Below, in pieces: positions 35,786-45,706 of a stretch of DNA of 64,000 nt. Source of the DNA: Brevundimonas abyssalis TAR-001 (GTDB lineage: Bacteria > Pseudomonadota > Alphaproteobacteria > Caulobacterales > Caulobacteraceae); contig NZ_BATC01000002.1 of assembly GCF_000466985.1 (NCBI RefSeq), forward strand, positions 1-64,000, given 5' to 3'. The notes beneath the pieces were generated by a model. The model was not told the origin of the DNA. It ran no database searches and saw nothing but the letters and a program-made list of their open reading frames with translations. Within the stretch, counting starts at the first letter, position 1; each line of letters begins with the position of its first letter. Both the position numbers and the translations under genes were made by a program.

Positions 35786-38401
35786 TCAGTCCTCGGCCGC
35801 CTTCTTCTTCGCCGCCGGCTTTTTCGCCGTTGTTTTCTTCGCTGGAGCCTTCTTCGCCGCCGCCTTCTTGGGCGCCGCCTTCTTCTTCGCCGGCGCGCTT
35901 GCCGCCTTGGCGGCCAACAAGGGCAAAGCCGCTTCCAGGGTCAGGTCCTCGGGCGCGGTTCCCTTGGGCAGGGTGGCGTTGATCTTTCCCGATTTCACAT
36001 AGGGGCCGTAGCGCCCGGCCATGACGTGGATCGGATCGCCCGTCTCGGGGTGCGCGCCCAGATCCTTCAGCGGCGCCATGGCCCCGCCGCGGCCCGCGCC
36101 GCGGCTCGCGCGCTTCTCGGCCAACAGGGCGACGGCGCGGTTCAGACCCACGTCGAACACCTCCTCGATGTCCGACAGGTTCGCATAGGTGCCCTCGTGG
36201 GCCACGAAGGGGCCGTAGCGCCCCAGACCTGCGGTGATCAGCTTGCCGTCTTCCGGGTGGGTCCCGACCTCGCGCGGCAGGCGCAGGAGACGCAGGGCCT
36301 TTTCAAGGTCGACCGACGCGGGCGACCAGCCCTTGGGCAACGATGAGCGCTTGGGCTTCTCGGCTTCCGGCGGGGTGGTCTCCACATAGGGACCGAAGCG
36401 GCCGATCTTCAGGTGCACCGGCTGGCCGGTCTCGGGATCCAGGCCCAGTTCGCGGTCGCCGCCGTTCTCGCCGTTCTCGCCCGCGTCAGGCGAGGCCACG
36501 GGGCGGGTGTAGCGGCACTCCGGATAGTTGGAGCAGCCGATGAAGGCGCCGAAGCGGCTGGTCTTCAGGCTCAGGCGGCCGTCGGCGCAGGAGGGACAGG
36601 CGCGGGGGTCGGTCCCATCGCCCTTGTCCGGGAAGATGTGCGGGCCCAGGGCGTCGTTCAGATGATCGAGGATAGCGGTGGTGCGCAGTTCGCCCGCCGC
36701 CTGGGTGGCGGCGTGGAAGTCGTCCCAGAACCGGCGCAGCAGCAGCTTCCAGTCCAGTTCGCCCGCCGACACCTCGTCCAGCTGGGTCTCCAGCGCGGCG
36801 GTGAAGTCGTATTCCACCCAGCGGGCGAAGAACTGCTCCAGGAACGCCGTGACCAGCCGTCCCTTGTCCTCGGGATAGAACCGGTTCTTGTCCATTCGGA
36901 CGTATTCGCGGTCGCGCAGGGTGGTCAGGATCGAGGCGTAGGTGGAGGGTCGCCCGATGCCCAGCTCCTCCAGCTTCTTGACCAGGGTGGCCTCGGAATA
37001 GCGCGGCGGCGGCTCCGTGAAGTGTTGTTCCGTGCGGATCGCTTCCGGCCTGGCCGCAGCGCCTTCCTTCAGCGCGGGCAGGCGACCGCCGTCGTCGTCC
37101 TCGTCTTCGGCGCCCTTGACCCGCTCGTCGCGGCCTTCCTCATAAACGGCGATGAAGCCGTCGAAAGCCACCACTTGGCCAGTGGCGCGAAGGCCGGTCT
37201 GGCCGTCGGACGTTTCGATATCCACCGTGGTGCGGTCCAGTCGCGCCTGCTCCATCTGGCTGGCGACCATGCGCTTCCAGATCAGCTCGTAGAGCCGCTG
37301 CAGGTCGCCATCCAGGCGCAGGGTCTCCGGGGCGCGGGCGATATTGGTGGGGCGGATGGCTTCGTGCGCTTCCTGGGCGTTCTTGGCCTTGGTCTTGTAG
37401 TAGCGCGGCTCGGACGGGACATAGGCGGGCCCGAAACGTTCGCCGATGACTTCTCGCGCCTGGGCGATGCCCTCGGGGGTCACATAGACCCCGTCGGTCC
37501 GCATGTAGGTGATCAGGCCGCCCTGATCGTCCACGCCTTCGTAAAGCTTCTGCGCCGCCTGCATGGTGCGCTGGGCGGTGAAGCCCAGCTTGCGCGAGGC
37601 TTCCTGCTGCAGGGTCGAGGTGGTGAAGGGCGGCGACGGGTTGCGCTTGACCGGCTTCTTCTCGATCGAGCGGATGGTGAAGGCGCCGGCTTCGATGGCG
37701 GCGCGGGCGGCCTGGGCCGTCGCTTCGTCGGTGATGTCCAGGCGCTGGACCCGCTTGCCGGCGTGCTTGACCAGACGGGCGGTGAACGGCGGACTGTCGG
37801 CGGTCAGGTCCGCTTCGACCGACCAGTACTCCTGCGCCTTGAACCGCTCGATCTCCATCTCGCGGTCGACGACGATGCGAAGGGCGACGGACTGCACACG
37901 TCCTGCCGACCGGGCGCCCGGCAGCTTGCGCCACAGCACCGGCGACAGGGTGAAGCCCACCAGATAGTCCAGGGCGCGGCGGGCCAGATAGGCCTCCACC
38001 AGCTCCATGTCGATGTCGCGGGGCTGGGCCATCGCCTCCAGCACCGCCGACTTGGTGATGGCGTTGAAGGTGACGCGCTGGACGACCGCGTCCTTCACGG
38101 CCTTCTTCTTCTGGAGGATCTCGAGCACATGCCAGCTGATGGCCTCGCCCTCGCGGTCGGGGTCGGTGGCCAGGATGATGCGGTCGGAGGATTTGGCCGC
38201 CTCGGCGATCTCGTTGAGCCGCTTGGAGGCCTTGGCGTCGATCTCCCAGGACATGGCGAAGTCCTCGTCCGGCTTCACCGATCCGTCCTTGGACGGCAGG
38301 TCCCGCACGTGGCCGTAGGAGGCCAGCACATGGTAGTCCGGGCCCAGGTACTTGTTGATGGTTTTGGCCTTGGCCGGGCTTTCGACGATGACGAGGTTCA
38401 T
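35786..38401 (-). CDS. topA: DNA topoisomerase I with lysine/alanine-rich tail
   Basis: Relaxes negative supercoils, type IA. 871 residues from ATG 38399-38401. TOPRIM: MNLVIVESPAKAKTINKYLG and LATDPDREGEAISWH. Catalytic tyrosine: GLITYMRTDGVYV. The C-terminal part has one Cys4 zinc finger (CPSC...GCSNYPEC) and three repeats of the form ETGxPxHxxxGRFGPYV. It ends in a lysine/alanine/proline tail (KKKAAPKKAAAKKAPAKK), which would bind DNA non-specifically and is common in Caulobacterales. The gene is in the same direction as dprA upstream and ppk downstream. Confidence 0.97.
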   Translation of the reverse strand: MNLVIVESPAKAKTINKYLGPDYHVLASYGHVRDLPSKDGSVKPDEDFAMSWEIDAKASKRLNEIAEAAKSSDRIILATDPDREGEAISWHVLEILQKKKAVKDAVVQRVTFNAITKSAVLEAMAQPRDIDMELVEAYLARRALDYLVGFTLSPVLWRKLPGARSAGRVQSVALRIVVDREMEIERFKAQEYWSVEADLTADSPPFTARLVKHAGKRVQRLDITDEATAQAARAAIEAGAFTIRSIEKKPVKRNPSPPFTTSTLQQEASRKLGFTAQRTMQAAQKLYEGVDDQGGLITYMRTDGVYVTPEGIAQAREVIGERFGPAYVPSEPRYYKTKAKNAQEAHEAIRPTNIARAPETLRLDGDLQRLYELIWKRMVASQMEQARLDRTTVDIETSDGQTGLRATGQVVAFDGFIAVYEEGRDERVKGAEDEDDDGGRLPALKEGAAARPEAIRTEQHFTEPPPRYSEATLVKKLEELGIGRPSTYASILTTLRDREYVRMDKNRFYPEDKGRLVTAFLEQFFARWVEYDFTAALETQLDEVSAGELDWKLLLRRFWDDFHAATQAAGELRTTAILDHLNDALGPHIFPDKGDGTDPRACPSCADGRLSLKTSRFGAFIGCSNYPECRYTRPVASPDAGENGENGGDRELGLDPETGQPVHLKIGRFGPYVETTPPEAEKPKRSSLPKGWSPASVDLEKALRLLRLPREVGTHPEDGKLITAGLGRYGPFVAHEGTYANLSDIEEVFDVGLNRAVALLAEKRASRGAGRGGAMAPLKDLGAHPETGDPIHVMAGRYGPYVKSGKINATLPKGTAPEDLTLEAALPLLAAKAASAPAKKKAAPKKAAAKKAPAKKTTAKKPAAKKKAAED

Positions 38402-38496
38402 GAAGTCGCAGTCTGGGAGGAGGGGAGCGCGAACGTGGTGGGGTCCGGCGCCGGTGTCAATCGCCAAGCCTGCGGCGCTTGCCTTGATCGCTCTGG

Positions 38497-39582
38497 TCAG
38501 GCCGCTGCGACCATGCCCCCCGGCAACAGAACCGCGCGGCCCGCCAGGGTCAGTTCCAGCAGTGCGGCGTTGGCGTCGCCGATGGAGGCGCCGGCGGCGC
38601 GGGCCAGTTCGTCCCGGGGCGCGGCAACGGGCGAGAGCAGGGCGGCCAGGCGTTCGATCAGGTCCAGATCCGCGTCGATGGGCCCGGGCTCCCACGCGGG
38701 GGCATCCGGCTCCAGCAGGGTGCGCAGGCCGTTGAAGGCGTTCAGAACATCGTCCACGCCCTCGCACAGGATCGCGCCCTGACGCAGCAGTTCGTTGGGG
38801 CCTTTCGAGCGCGGGTCGAGCGGTGAGCCGGGCACGGCGAACACGTCGCGCCCCTGTTCGCCCGCCAGCCGTGCGGTGATCAGCGAGCCGGATCGCAGTT
38901 CGGCCTCCACCACGATCACGCCCTTGGCCAGGCCCGAGATGATGCGGTTGCGGCGGGGAAAGTCGCGCGCCTGCGCCTTCGCGCCCATGGGGCTTTCCGA
39001 GACGATACAGCCTTGATCGACCAGACTTTCGTAAAGCGCGGCGTGCTCGGCCGGATAGATGTCGTCCACGCCCCCGCCCAGCACGGCGACGGTTCCGGTC
39101 GGCAGGGCGCCTTCGTGCGCGGCGCCGTCGATGCCGCGGGCCAGGCCCGACACCACGACGAAGCCCGCCTGACCAAGTCCGGCGGCGAGGCCTCGCGCAA
39201 TCCTCTGGCCGCCTGCCGAGGCGATGCGCGCGCCGACGACGGCGAGGTTGTCGCGGTTGAGCAGGGCCGTGTCGCCCCGCGTCCAAAGCAGGGGCGGGGG
39301 CGGGTCCAGCGCGGCCAGCTGCGGCGGATAGTCGGGGTCGCCCAGCAGCAGCAGGCGTGCGCCCGCCGCTTCGCCCGCGTCGAGCTCAGCCTGGACGACA
39401 TCCTCATCCGGCAGGGCGTGTCCGCCGCCGCCCCGTCGCGCCAGATCCGGCAGGGCGTCCAGCGCCTCGCGGGCCGTGCCGTAGCGCTGCATCAACTGGG
39501 AATAGGCCACCGGACCGACGCGGTCGGTGCGGGCCAACCGCAGGCGGGCGAAGCGTTCGGCCTCGTCCGCCGCCGGGGTCAC
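38497..39582 (-). CDS. dprA: DNA-processing protein DprA
   Basis: Loads RecA onto incoming single-stranded DNA in natural transformation. 361 residues. The Rossmann-like core: [80 protein letters not shown] and [20 protein letters not shown]. An N-terminal SAM-like part and a C-terminal winged helix flank it. The GTG start overlaps the plsY stop by 4 bases. Its presence suggests, but does not prove, competence. Confidence 0.94.
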   Translation of the reverse strand: MTPAADEAERFARLRLARTDRVGPVAYSQLMQRYGTAREALDALPDLARRGGGGHALPDEDVVQAELDAGEAAGARLLLLGDPDYPPQLAALDPPPPLLWTRGDTALLNRDNLAVVGARIASAGGQRIARGLAAGLGQAGFVVVSGLARGIDGAAHEGALPTGTVAVLGGGVDDIYPAEHAALYESLVDQGCIVSESPMGAKAQARDFPRRNRIISGLAKGVIVVEAELRSGSLITARLAGEQGRDVFAVPGSPLDPRSKGPNELLRQGAILCEGVDDVLNAFNGLRTLLEPDAPAWEPGPIDADLDLIERLAALLSPVAAPRDELARAAGASIGDANAALLELTLAGRAVLLPGGMVAAA

Positions 39583-40217
39583 TTCGACCTGGACCCGATA
39601 CGGGGCTCCGTCCCCTTAATCAGCCGGCCGATGTTCTCATGGTGCCGGATCCAGATCAGCACGGCGGTGAACACGCTCAGGAACAGGATGGGGGCCGGGG
39701 CGGGCAGGCCCAGGGCCGCGAGGGGGAGCAGCGCATAGAGGGGCGTGGCGGCCGAGGCCATCAGGGCCGCCAGCGACGAATATCTCAGGGCGAAGGCCAC
39801 GATCAGCCAGGTGGCGCCGGCCATAAGGCCCAACGGCCAGGCGGCGGCGATGATCAGGCCGAAGAAGGTGGCCACCCCCTTGCCGCCCTTGAAACCCAGC
39901 CAGACCGGGAACAGGTGGCCGAGGAAGGCCGCGCCGCCGGCGATGACGGCTACGGCCTCGTTGTCGAACAGCCAGCGCGCGATCAGCAGGGCGGCCGCGC
40001 CCTTGCCCGCGTCCAGCAGCAGGGTGGCCAGGGCCAGATCCTTGCGGCCGGTGCGCAGCACATTGGTCGCGCCGATATTGCCCGAGCCGATGCTGCGCAC
40101 GTCGCCTGCGCCCGCCGCGCGGGTGAGGACCACTCCGAACGGAATGGAGCCCAGCAGGTATCCGCCAAGGGCCGTTAGCCCCAGCGTCAGCATCGCCGGT
40201 CCGACCAGATCCTGCAC
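39579..40217 (-). CDS. plsY: Acyl-phosphate:glycerol-3-phosphate acyltransferase
   Basis: Inner-membrane enzyme that makes lysophosphatidic acid from acyl phosphate. 212 residues with about five membrane helices. The three motifs are present: [29 protein letters not shown] and [20 protein letters not shown]. It overlaps dprA downstream and starts 12 bases after the pyrC-like gene, in the same leftward series. Confidence 0.95.
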   Translation of the reverse strand: MQDLVGPAMLTLGLTALGGYLLGSIPFGVVLTRAAGAGDVRSIGSGNIGATNVLRTGRKDLALATLLLDAGKGAAALLIARWLFDNEAVAVIAGGAAFLGHLFPVWLGFKGGKGVATFFGLIIAAAWPLGLMAGATWLIVAFALRYSSLAALMASAATPLYALLPLAALGLPAPAPILFLSVFTAVLIWIRHHENIGRLIKGTEPRIGSRSK

Positions 40218-40229
40218 CCGAATGCCCCT

Positions 40230-41531
40230 TTAACGTGCGTCGTGCACGATGCGCCCGCCGACGACGGTGAGCAAGACCTTGCCCTGCAGCACGCGTCCGT
40301 CGAAGGGCGAGTTCTTGGACTTGGAGCGGAGTTTGTCGGCGTTGATGACCACCGGCGCATTGGGATCGAACAGAACCAGGTCGGCCGGAGCGTCCGCCTG
40401 CAGCTCGCCCGCCTCCAGCCCCAGCAGGGTCGCCGGGCCGCTGGTCAGGGGTCGCAGGATGTCGATCAGGTCCAGCCCCGCCTCGTGGTGCAGGCTGAGC
40501 ACGGCGGGCAGCAGGGTTTCCAGCCCCACGGCGCCGGGCGCCGCCTCGCTGAACGGACGGCGCTTGTCCTCGGCCGGGGCCGGGGTGTGGGCCGAGGTGA
40601 TGACGTCGATCAGCCCCTCGCGCACAGCCTCGATCATGGCCTGGCGGTCGCTCTCGGCGCGCAGGGGCGGGTCCAGCCGGTAGAAGGTGCGGTAATCGCC
40701 GATGTCCACCTCGTTGAAGCACAGGTGGTTGATCGAAACGCTGGCGGCGACCTCGAGCCCGCGGGCGCGGGCGCGGGCCAGGCAGTCCAGCGCCGCCTCG
40801 GTCGAAATCTGGTCGGCCAGGAACCGGGCGCCGGTCTGTTCGACCAGCGCCAGATCGCGCTCCAGCTGGATGCGCTCGGCAATGGCCGGCGCGCCCGACA
40901 GACCCAGCCGCGTGGCCAGTTCGCCCGAGGTGGCGCAGGCGCCCTCGGACAGCCACGGGTCCGCCGGGCGGTGGGCGATCAGGGCGTTGAACGCCGAGGC
41001 GTAGCTCATCACCCGCTGCAGGGTGCGGCTGTTGGCGATGACCCGGTCGCCGTCAGTGAAATACAGCGCCCCGGCCTCGGCCATCAGGCCGATTTCGGCC
41101 ATGCGCTCGCCGTCCAGCCCGCGCGTGGCGGCGCCCGCCGCGCGCACATTGACCAGGTTCAGGGCCGCGCCCCGCCGCTGGATGAAGTCGACCATGGCCG
41201 GGTCGTCCACGGCCGGATCGGTGTCCGGCTGGATGACGATAGTGGTGACGCCGCCCGCCGCCGCCGAAAGGCTGGCCGACTTCAGGGTCTCCTTGGGCTC
41301 GGCCCCTGGCTCGCCGGTCTTGACCCGGATGTCGATCAGGCCCGGCGCCAGCACCATGCCGCCCGCGTCGATGATTTCGACCCCGTCCGGGGTCCGGGTC
41401 GCGGCGCCGTGGATGACCTCGACGATGCGGCCGTCCTGGATCAGCACTGCGCCGGGACCGTCATAGTCGCCAGCCGGGTCCACCAGCCGGGCGTTGATGA
41501 TCGCCAAAGCCTTGGAGGATGGGCCGCTCAT
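40230..41531 (-). CDS. Dihydroorotase-like protein lacking metal ligands (PyrX/PyrC' type)
   Basis: A 433-residue amidohydrolase-fold protein directly after pyrB, with overlapping stop/start (ATGA). The fold is clear from [33 protein letters not shown], and [15 protein letters not shown]. The dihydroorotase metal site is not: the HxH after the first strand reads IRVK, and the later DHAPH-type segment reads [13 protein letters not shown] without the catalytic aspartate. This is the signature of the non-catalytic subunit that assembles with aspartate carbamoyltransferase in some bacteria. A true PyrC would then be encoded elsewhere. It is often auto-annotated as pyrC. Confidence 0.85.
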   Translation of the reverse strand: MSGPSSKALAIINARLVDPAGDYDGPGAVLIQDGRIVEVIHGAATRTPDGVEIIDAGGMVLAPGLIDIRVKTGEPGAEPKETLKSASLSAAAGGVTTIVIQPDTDPAVDDPAMVDFIQRRGAALNLVNVRAAGAATRGLDGERMAEIGLMAEAGALYFTDGDRVIANSRTLQRVMSYASAFNALIAHRPADPWLSEGACATSGELATRLGLSGAPAIAERIQLERDLALVEQTGARFLADQISTEAALDCLARARARGLEVAASVSINHLCFNEVDIGDYRTFYRLDPPLRAESDRQAMIEAVREGLIDVITSAHTPAPAEDKRRPFSEAAPGAVGLETLLPAVLSLHHEAGLDLIDILRPLTSGPATLLGLEAGELQADAPADLVLFDPNAPVVINADKLRSKSKNSPFDGRVLQGKVLLTVVGGRIVHDAR

Positions 41532-42501
41532 CGTTCCGCCTCCTGCCGCGCGGACAGGGAGGCCAGCACCGCCATGCGCACCGCCACGCCCATCTCCACC
41601 TGATCCTGGATCAGGGAGACGGCCGGGTCGTCGGCGACGCCGGAGTCGATCTCGACGCCCCGGTTCATGGGGCCGGGGTGCATCACCCTGGCCCCGGGCG
41701 CCGCCCAGGCCAGCTTCTCGGCGTCCAGCCCCCAGAAACGGTAGTATTCGCGGGTCGATGGGGCCAGGGCGCCGTCCATGCGCTCCAGCTGCAGGCGCAG
41801 CATCATCACCACGTCGCAGCCCTTCAGCCCCTCGCGCATGTCGTGAAACACCTCGCAGCCCCAGCGGTCGGCGTCGCCGGGAACCAGGGTCGGCGGGCCG
41901 ATCAGGCGCACCCGCACCCCCATCATGGAAAGCAGGGCCACGTTCGAGCGCGCCACCCGGCTGTGGGCCACGTCGCCGCAGATGGCCACGGTCAGCCCGC
42001 CCACGTCGCCAAAGGCGCGGCGCAGGCTCAGCATGTCCAGCAGGGCCTGGGTCGGATGTTCGTGGCGACCGTCGCCGGCGTTGACCACGGCGCAGCCACC
42101 TTCTGGGAGAGCAACTCCGCCGCGCCGGACGCCGAGTGGCGCACCACCAGAATGTCCGGCTTCATGGCGTTCAGGGTCATGGCCGTGTCGATCAGGGTCT
42201 CGCCCTTGGCCACCGAGGAGGTGCGCGGGTTCATGCTGACCACGTCGGCGCCCAGCCGCTTGGCCGCGATCTCGAAAGAAGCCGAGGTGCGGGTGGAGTT
42301 CTCGAAGAACAGATTGACCACCGTGCGCCCGCGCATCAGGTCCAGCGCCTTGGCCCCCTGACGGTTCACATCCACGCAGGCGTCGGCCAGATCCAGCAAC
42401 GCGGTCAGCGTCACGGGATTCAGATCGCCGGCGGAATTGAAATGGGCCCGGGGAAACGGCGTCAGCCGTGAACGGACAAGATCGGTGACGGCCTGGGTCA
42501 T
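41528..42501 (-). CDS. pyrB: Aspartate carbamoyltransferase catalytic subunit (one frameshift)
   Basis: Condenses carbamoyl phosphate with aspartate in pyrimidine synthesis. About 324 residues after repair. The carbamoyl-phosphate site [20 protein letters not shown] and [12 protein letters not shown] are in the first frame. One G missing near 42098 separates LLSQKVG from [20 protein letters not shown]. The aspartate-binding part has [14 protein letters not shown]. The downstream pyrX-like gene overlaps it, and the two are expected to form one complex. No pyrI regulatory chain is nearby. Confidence 0.95.
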
Positions 42502-42556
42502 CGAGGCCTCGCTATAGGGCTGAGTCCCGCCGAACGCCAGCGCCGCGACGCTTCGG

Positions 42557-42694
42557 TCACAGGAATCCGAACAGGAACAGCATCAGGGGCATGGTGAACA
42601 GGGCGCCCAGGGTGGTGAAGGCCACCACCGCCGCCATCAGGGGCGCGTCTCCGCCCATCTGGCGCGCCAGCACATAGGAGGCCGCCGCGCCCGA
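42557..42694 (-). pseudogene. C-terminal remnant of an AEC (auxin efflux carrier) family transporter
   Basis: Reading leftward from about 42694, the open frame gives SGAAASYVLARQMGGDAPLM and then a hydrophobic helix ending FLFGFL and a stop at 42557. The ARQMGGDAPLMAA segment followed by TTLGALFTMPL is typical of the last two helices of AEC carriers. The other 80-90% of the gene is missing: its 5' side stops at a repetitive palindromic element, beyond which an unrelated gene begins. It is too short to work and is most likely a deletion relic. Confidence 0.6.
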
Positions 42695-42771
42695 CCCTCA
42701 TCCCCCGCGCAAGGACCTCCGCGCTGACGCGCTCCGGTGCGCGGGTTCCCCCTTCTCCCATCGGGAGAAGG
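42695..42771. repeat. REP-like palindromic element at a deletion boundary
   Basis: The stretch begins CCTCATCCCCCGCGC and ends with the hairpin CCTTCTCCC-ATC-GGGAGAAGG (42751-42771), with inner G/C-rich inverted pieces (GCGC...GCGCGG). CCTCATCC...CTTCTCCC...GGGAGAAGG is the layout of short intergenic palindromic repeats dispersed in many proteobacterial genomes. It lies between the AEC remnant and the stop codon of the next gene. Only one copy is seen in the window. Confidence 0.6.
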
Positions 42772-43149
42772 TTATGCCTTGCGCAGGCTCATGATGGCGG
42801 ACTCGATGGTGGAGCCGAGGAACACCGCCGCGATCACCACGGCCAGGCCGAAACTGACGCCCGGAAACAGCGGGGGCAGGGCGGCGGCGAGGATGATCAG
42901 GCCCGGATAGATGGCGGCCCAGACCGCTGAACTGGGCGCTTCAGCGATCACCAGCGGACCCTTCTTCATCTTCATGAAGCGGGGCACGAAGGGCTGAAGA
43001 ACAAGGAAAACCACCGTCACCACCGCCGCCGTGGCCACATAGCGCCAGGGCGGATCGGCAGGGCCGAAGATGGTGGCGCTCATGACCAGCAGGGCCACAG
43101 CGAACAGGGTGGTTATGGCCAGGAGGACGTTGGGATCGATACGCTTCAA
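42772..43149 (-). CDS. Four-helix membrane protein of unknown function
   Basis: A 125-residue protein with four predicted membrane helices: LLAITTLFAVALLVMSATIF, YVATAAVVTVVFLVLQPFV, AVWAAIYPGLIILAAALPPL and GLAVVIAAVFLGSTIESAI. The TTG start overlaps the phaC stop (TTGA) and has an AAGGTG-type site upstream, so it is translated with phaC. I recognise no family. Co-transcription hints at a link to storage-polymer or membrane physiology, but this is only context. It ends right at the REP-like hairpin. Confidence 0.7.
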   Translation of the reverse strand: MKRIDPNVLLAITTLFAVALLVMSATIFGPADPPWRYVATAAVVTVVFLVLQPFVPRFMKMKKGPLVIAEAPSSAVWAAIYPGLIILAAALPPLFPGVSFGLAVVIAAVFLGSTIESAIMSLRKA

Positions 43150-45106
43150 GATTTCACCTTCACATAGGCGCCGGGCGCCGGCTCGATGGGCTTCAGGGCG
43201 CCCTTTTTCGGATCGCGGGCGTCAACCCAGTCGCCGGACCGCTCATGCAGCCATGCGGCCCAGTGCGGCCACCAGGAGCCCGGGTGCTGCTCGGCGCCCG
43301 CCTGCCATTCCGCAAGGGTGTCGGGCAGGTCCGGATTGGTCCAGTGCTGGTACTTCACCGCCGCCGGGTGGTTGACCACGCCCGCGATGTGGCCGGAGCC
43401 GGCCAGGGTGTAGGTCACCGGCCCGCCGAACAGCTTCGTCGAGCGATAGACCGAGTTCATGGGCGCGATGTGGTCCTCGCGGCTGGCCTGGGCGTAGATG
43501 GGCGTCCTGACCTTCGACAGGTCCACGCGGACGCCGCCGATCTCGAAGTCGCCCCGGGCCAGGGCGTTCTGGCCGTACATCTTGCGCAGATAGGCCATGT
43601 GCAGGGCCTTGGGCATGCGGGTCTGGTCGGCGTTCCAGAACAGCAGGTCAAAGGACGGCGGATCCTTGCCCATCAGATAGTTGGAAACGAAGAACGACCA
43701 GATCAGGTCGTTGGCCCGGAGCGCGTTGAAGGTGTCGGCCATGGCGCTGCCCGGCAGGACGCCGCCGGCCTCGTCCATCATGCCCTCGATCTCGGCCAGC
43801 CAGTGGTCGTCCGTGAACAGCAGGAGGTCGCCGGCCTCCTCGAAATCATGCTGGGCGGCGAAGAAGGTGCAGGCGTTGATCCGCTCGTCGCCCTTCGCCG
43901 CCATATGGGCCATGGCCGCGCCCATCAGGGTGCCGCCGATGCAGTAGCCGACGGTGTTGAGCCGATCCGTGCCGCACTGCTCCATGACCCTGGAGGTGGC
44001 GCGGTAGATGCCCTTTTCCAGATAGTCGTCGAAGCCGAAGGCGGCCTTGTCGGCGTCGGGATTGACCCACGAACAGACGAAGACGGTGAAGCCTTGCTCC
44101 GACAGCCAGCGGATCATCGAGTTCGCGGGCTGCAGGTCCAGGATGTAGAATTTGTTGATCCACGGCGGGAAGATCAGCAGCGGAATGGCGCGCTGTTTGT
44201 CGGTGGCGGCGTCGTACTGGATCAGCTCGAACAGTTCGTCACGCCAGACCACCTGGCCGGGGCTGGTGGCCACGTTCTCGCCCACGCGGAACTTGCCGTA
44301 GTCCGCCTGGCTGATGGCCAGCTTGCCGCCGCCACGCTCAAGGTCGGCGGCGAAGTTCTGCATGCCCTTCACCAGGCTCTCGCCGCTGGTCTCGGCCAGA
44401 GCTTTGAGCGCCGCGGGGTTGGAGGCCAGAAAATTGGACGGGGAGAAGGCGTCTGTCAGCAGCTTTGTGAAGAACTCGGCCCGGCGGCGGGTGCGCGGGT
44501 CCACATCGTCTGCGCTGGAGATCAGAGTGTTCATCCAGTCGGCGGTGACCAGGTAGGACTGGCGCATCACATCGAACATGGGATTCTCGGCCCAGGCCGG
44601 GTCCTTGAACCGCTTGTCGGGGGCGGCGGTGACCGGGACGTCCTCGCCCGCCGCGCGCCGGGCGGTGTCGGTCCACAGGGTCATGTAGCGGCCGAACAGA
44701 TCGGCCTGGGCCTGGAACAGACGTTCGGGACGGGAGGCCAGGCTGGTCATGACCGAGGTCATGGCGGGGCCGACATTGAGCGGATCGGCCGACAGGGCCG
44801 CAGGGCGGTCGGCCCGGCTGAGGGCCGCCTCGGCCAAGGCTGACTGGGCCGTCATGGCCGCCCGGGCGATGTTCAGGGACAGGGTCTCGATCATGCGGCG
44901 TTGTTCGGCGCCGATGGCGAAGGGGGCGAAGGCGTCCGGCTGGGACGGGGGCGGGTAGCCGCAGCGGCGGCGGCCTCAGGCTCCGGCGCAGGCTTTGCGG
45001 TCTTCGGTTTTGCGGTCTTCGGCTTGGCCGCTGCGCGCGGCGCGGCCTTCTTCGGCGCGGCCTTTTTGGCGGTGCGTGTCGCGGGCTTTTTCGGCGGCGT
45101 GGCCAT
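43146..45106 (-). CDS. phaC: Class I poly(R)-hydroxyalkanoate synthase (one frameshift near N-terminus)
   Basis: Polymerises hydroxyacyl-CoA into PHA granules. The catalytic part has the lipase-like box GYCIGGTLMGAAM with the active cysteine, plus SWVNPDADKAAFGFDDYLEK, TRMPKALHMAYLRKMY and the histidine in GSGHIAGVVNHPAA. ATG 44894 would give 582 residues. Upstream, the same frame encodes PDAFAPFAIGAEQRR, a plausible PhaC N-terminus, and one base added near 44950 links it to a 45106 start with a lysine/alanine/proline-rich head (TAKKAAPKKAAPRAAAKPK). The repaired protein is about 653 residues. The basic head might contact DNA or granule phasins. Confidence 0.9.
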
Positions 45107-45169
45107 GAACGGCTCCTGCTGGATCGATGCAAGGCGGCGTCGCCCTTCCTCGTCGCCCCATGATGGCAT

Positions 45170-45631
45170 ATGACCGGGCTCAAGATGAACGCATCGGCGA
45201 TGAAAAATGCAGCCCGGGCCGCCGTGATGGGCGGATTGCTTCTGAGCGGGGCGTGCGCAGCGCCGTTCCAGACCGCGATGGATCCGCAGGCGCCGTTGTC
45301 CGATCGCATCCAGCATCTGGTGGACGCCAACCGCGAGTATCCGCGCTGGGCTGATTTTCCGGCCGCGCCGACCGACGTGCCGGCGCCCGGCGTGATCGCC
45401 ACGCGGGTTGCCGGGCTGGACCAGACCGGACAGGCGGTCAGCCAGAGCGCCGCCGCCATAGACTGGACCTTTGTCGATGATCCCGACGCCTGGGCCGCCT
45501 CGGTGCGCGGCCGGGTCGCGGGCGCGCGCATGAGCCTCGCGACGGCCCGTACAGCGGCCGAGATCGAAGCCTTCGCCCAGTCCCTGCGCGAACGCGCCGA
45601 ACCGCCGCCGCCCATTGATCCGCGGCAATAG
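45170..45631 (+). CDS. Predicted lipoprotein of unknown function
   Basis: A 153-residue exported protein. The hydrophobic stretch AARAAVMGGLLLSGACAAP ends in a lipobox-like SGAC. The rest is helical and polar (LSDRIQHLVDANREYPRWAD, VRGRVAGARMSLATARTAAE, AFAQSLRERAEPPPP). The exact start is uncertain: 45170, 45185 and 45200 are in-frame methionines, and the last gives a standard-length signal. No named domain is recognised. It is divergent from phaC and precedes recJ on the same strand. Confidence 0.7.
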   Translation: MTGLKMNASAMKNAARAAVMGGLLLSGACAAPFQTAMDPQAPLSDRIQHLVDANREYPRWADFPAAPTDVPAPGVIATRVAGLDQTGQAVSQSAAAIDWTFVDDPDAWAASVRGRVAGARMSLATARTAAEIEAFAQSLRERAEPPPPIDPRQ

Positions 45632-45706
45632 GATCGGTTCACGCCTGCGACCGAATCCGACGACCCTGCGGGCCAGACTGGCATGGATGATGAGGTACAA
45701 GGGCGC

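Noticed and set aside
40230-41531. Active dihydroorotase PyrC
   Set aside because: The HxH and aspartate metal ligands are replaced (IRVK, SAHTPAP), so catalysis is unlikely despite the fold.
42751-42771. Ordinary Rho-independent terminator of the four-helix membrane protein gene
   Set aside because: The hairpin is perfect but lacks a T run on the gene's strand and is part of a longer CCTCATCC...GGGAGAAGG unit typical of dispersed palindromic repeats.
44891-45106. A separate 71-residue basic, phasin-like protein upstream of phaC
   Set aside because: Its C-terminal end is low-complexity noise, whereas one added base near 44950 runs it into conserved-looking PDAFAPFAIGAEQRR of phaC. Treated as the PhaC head.
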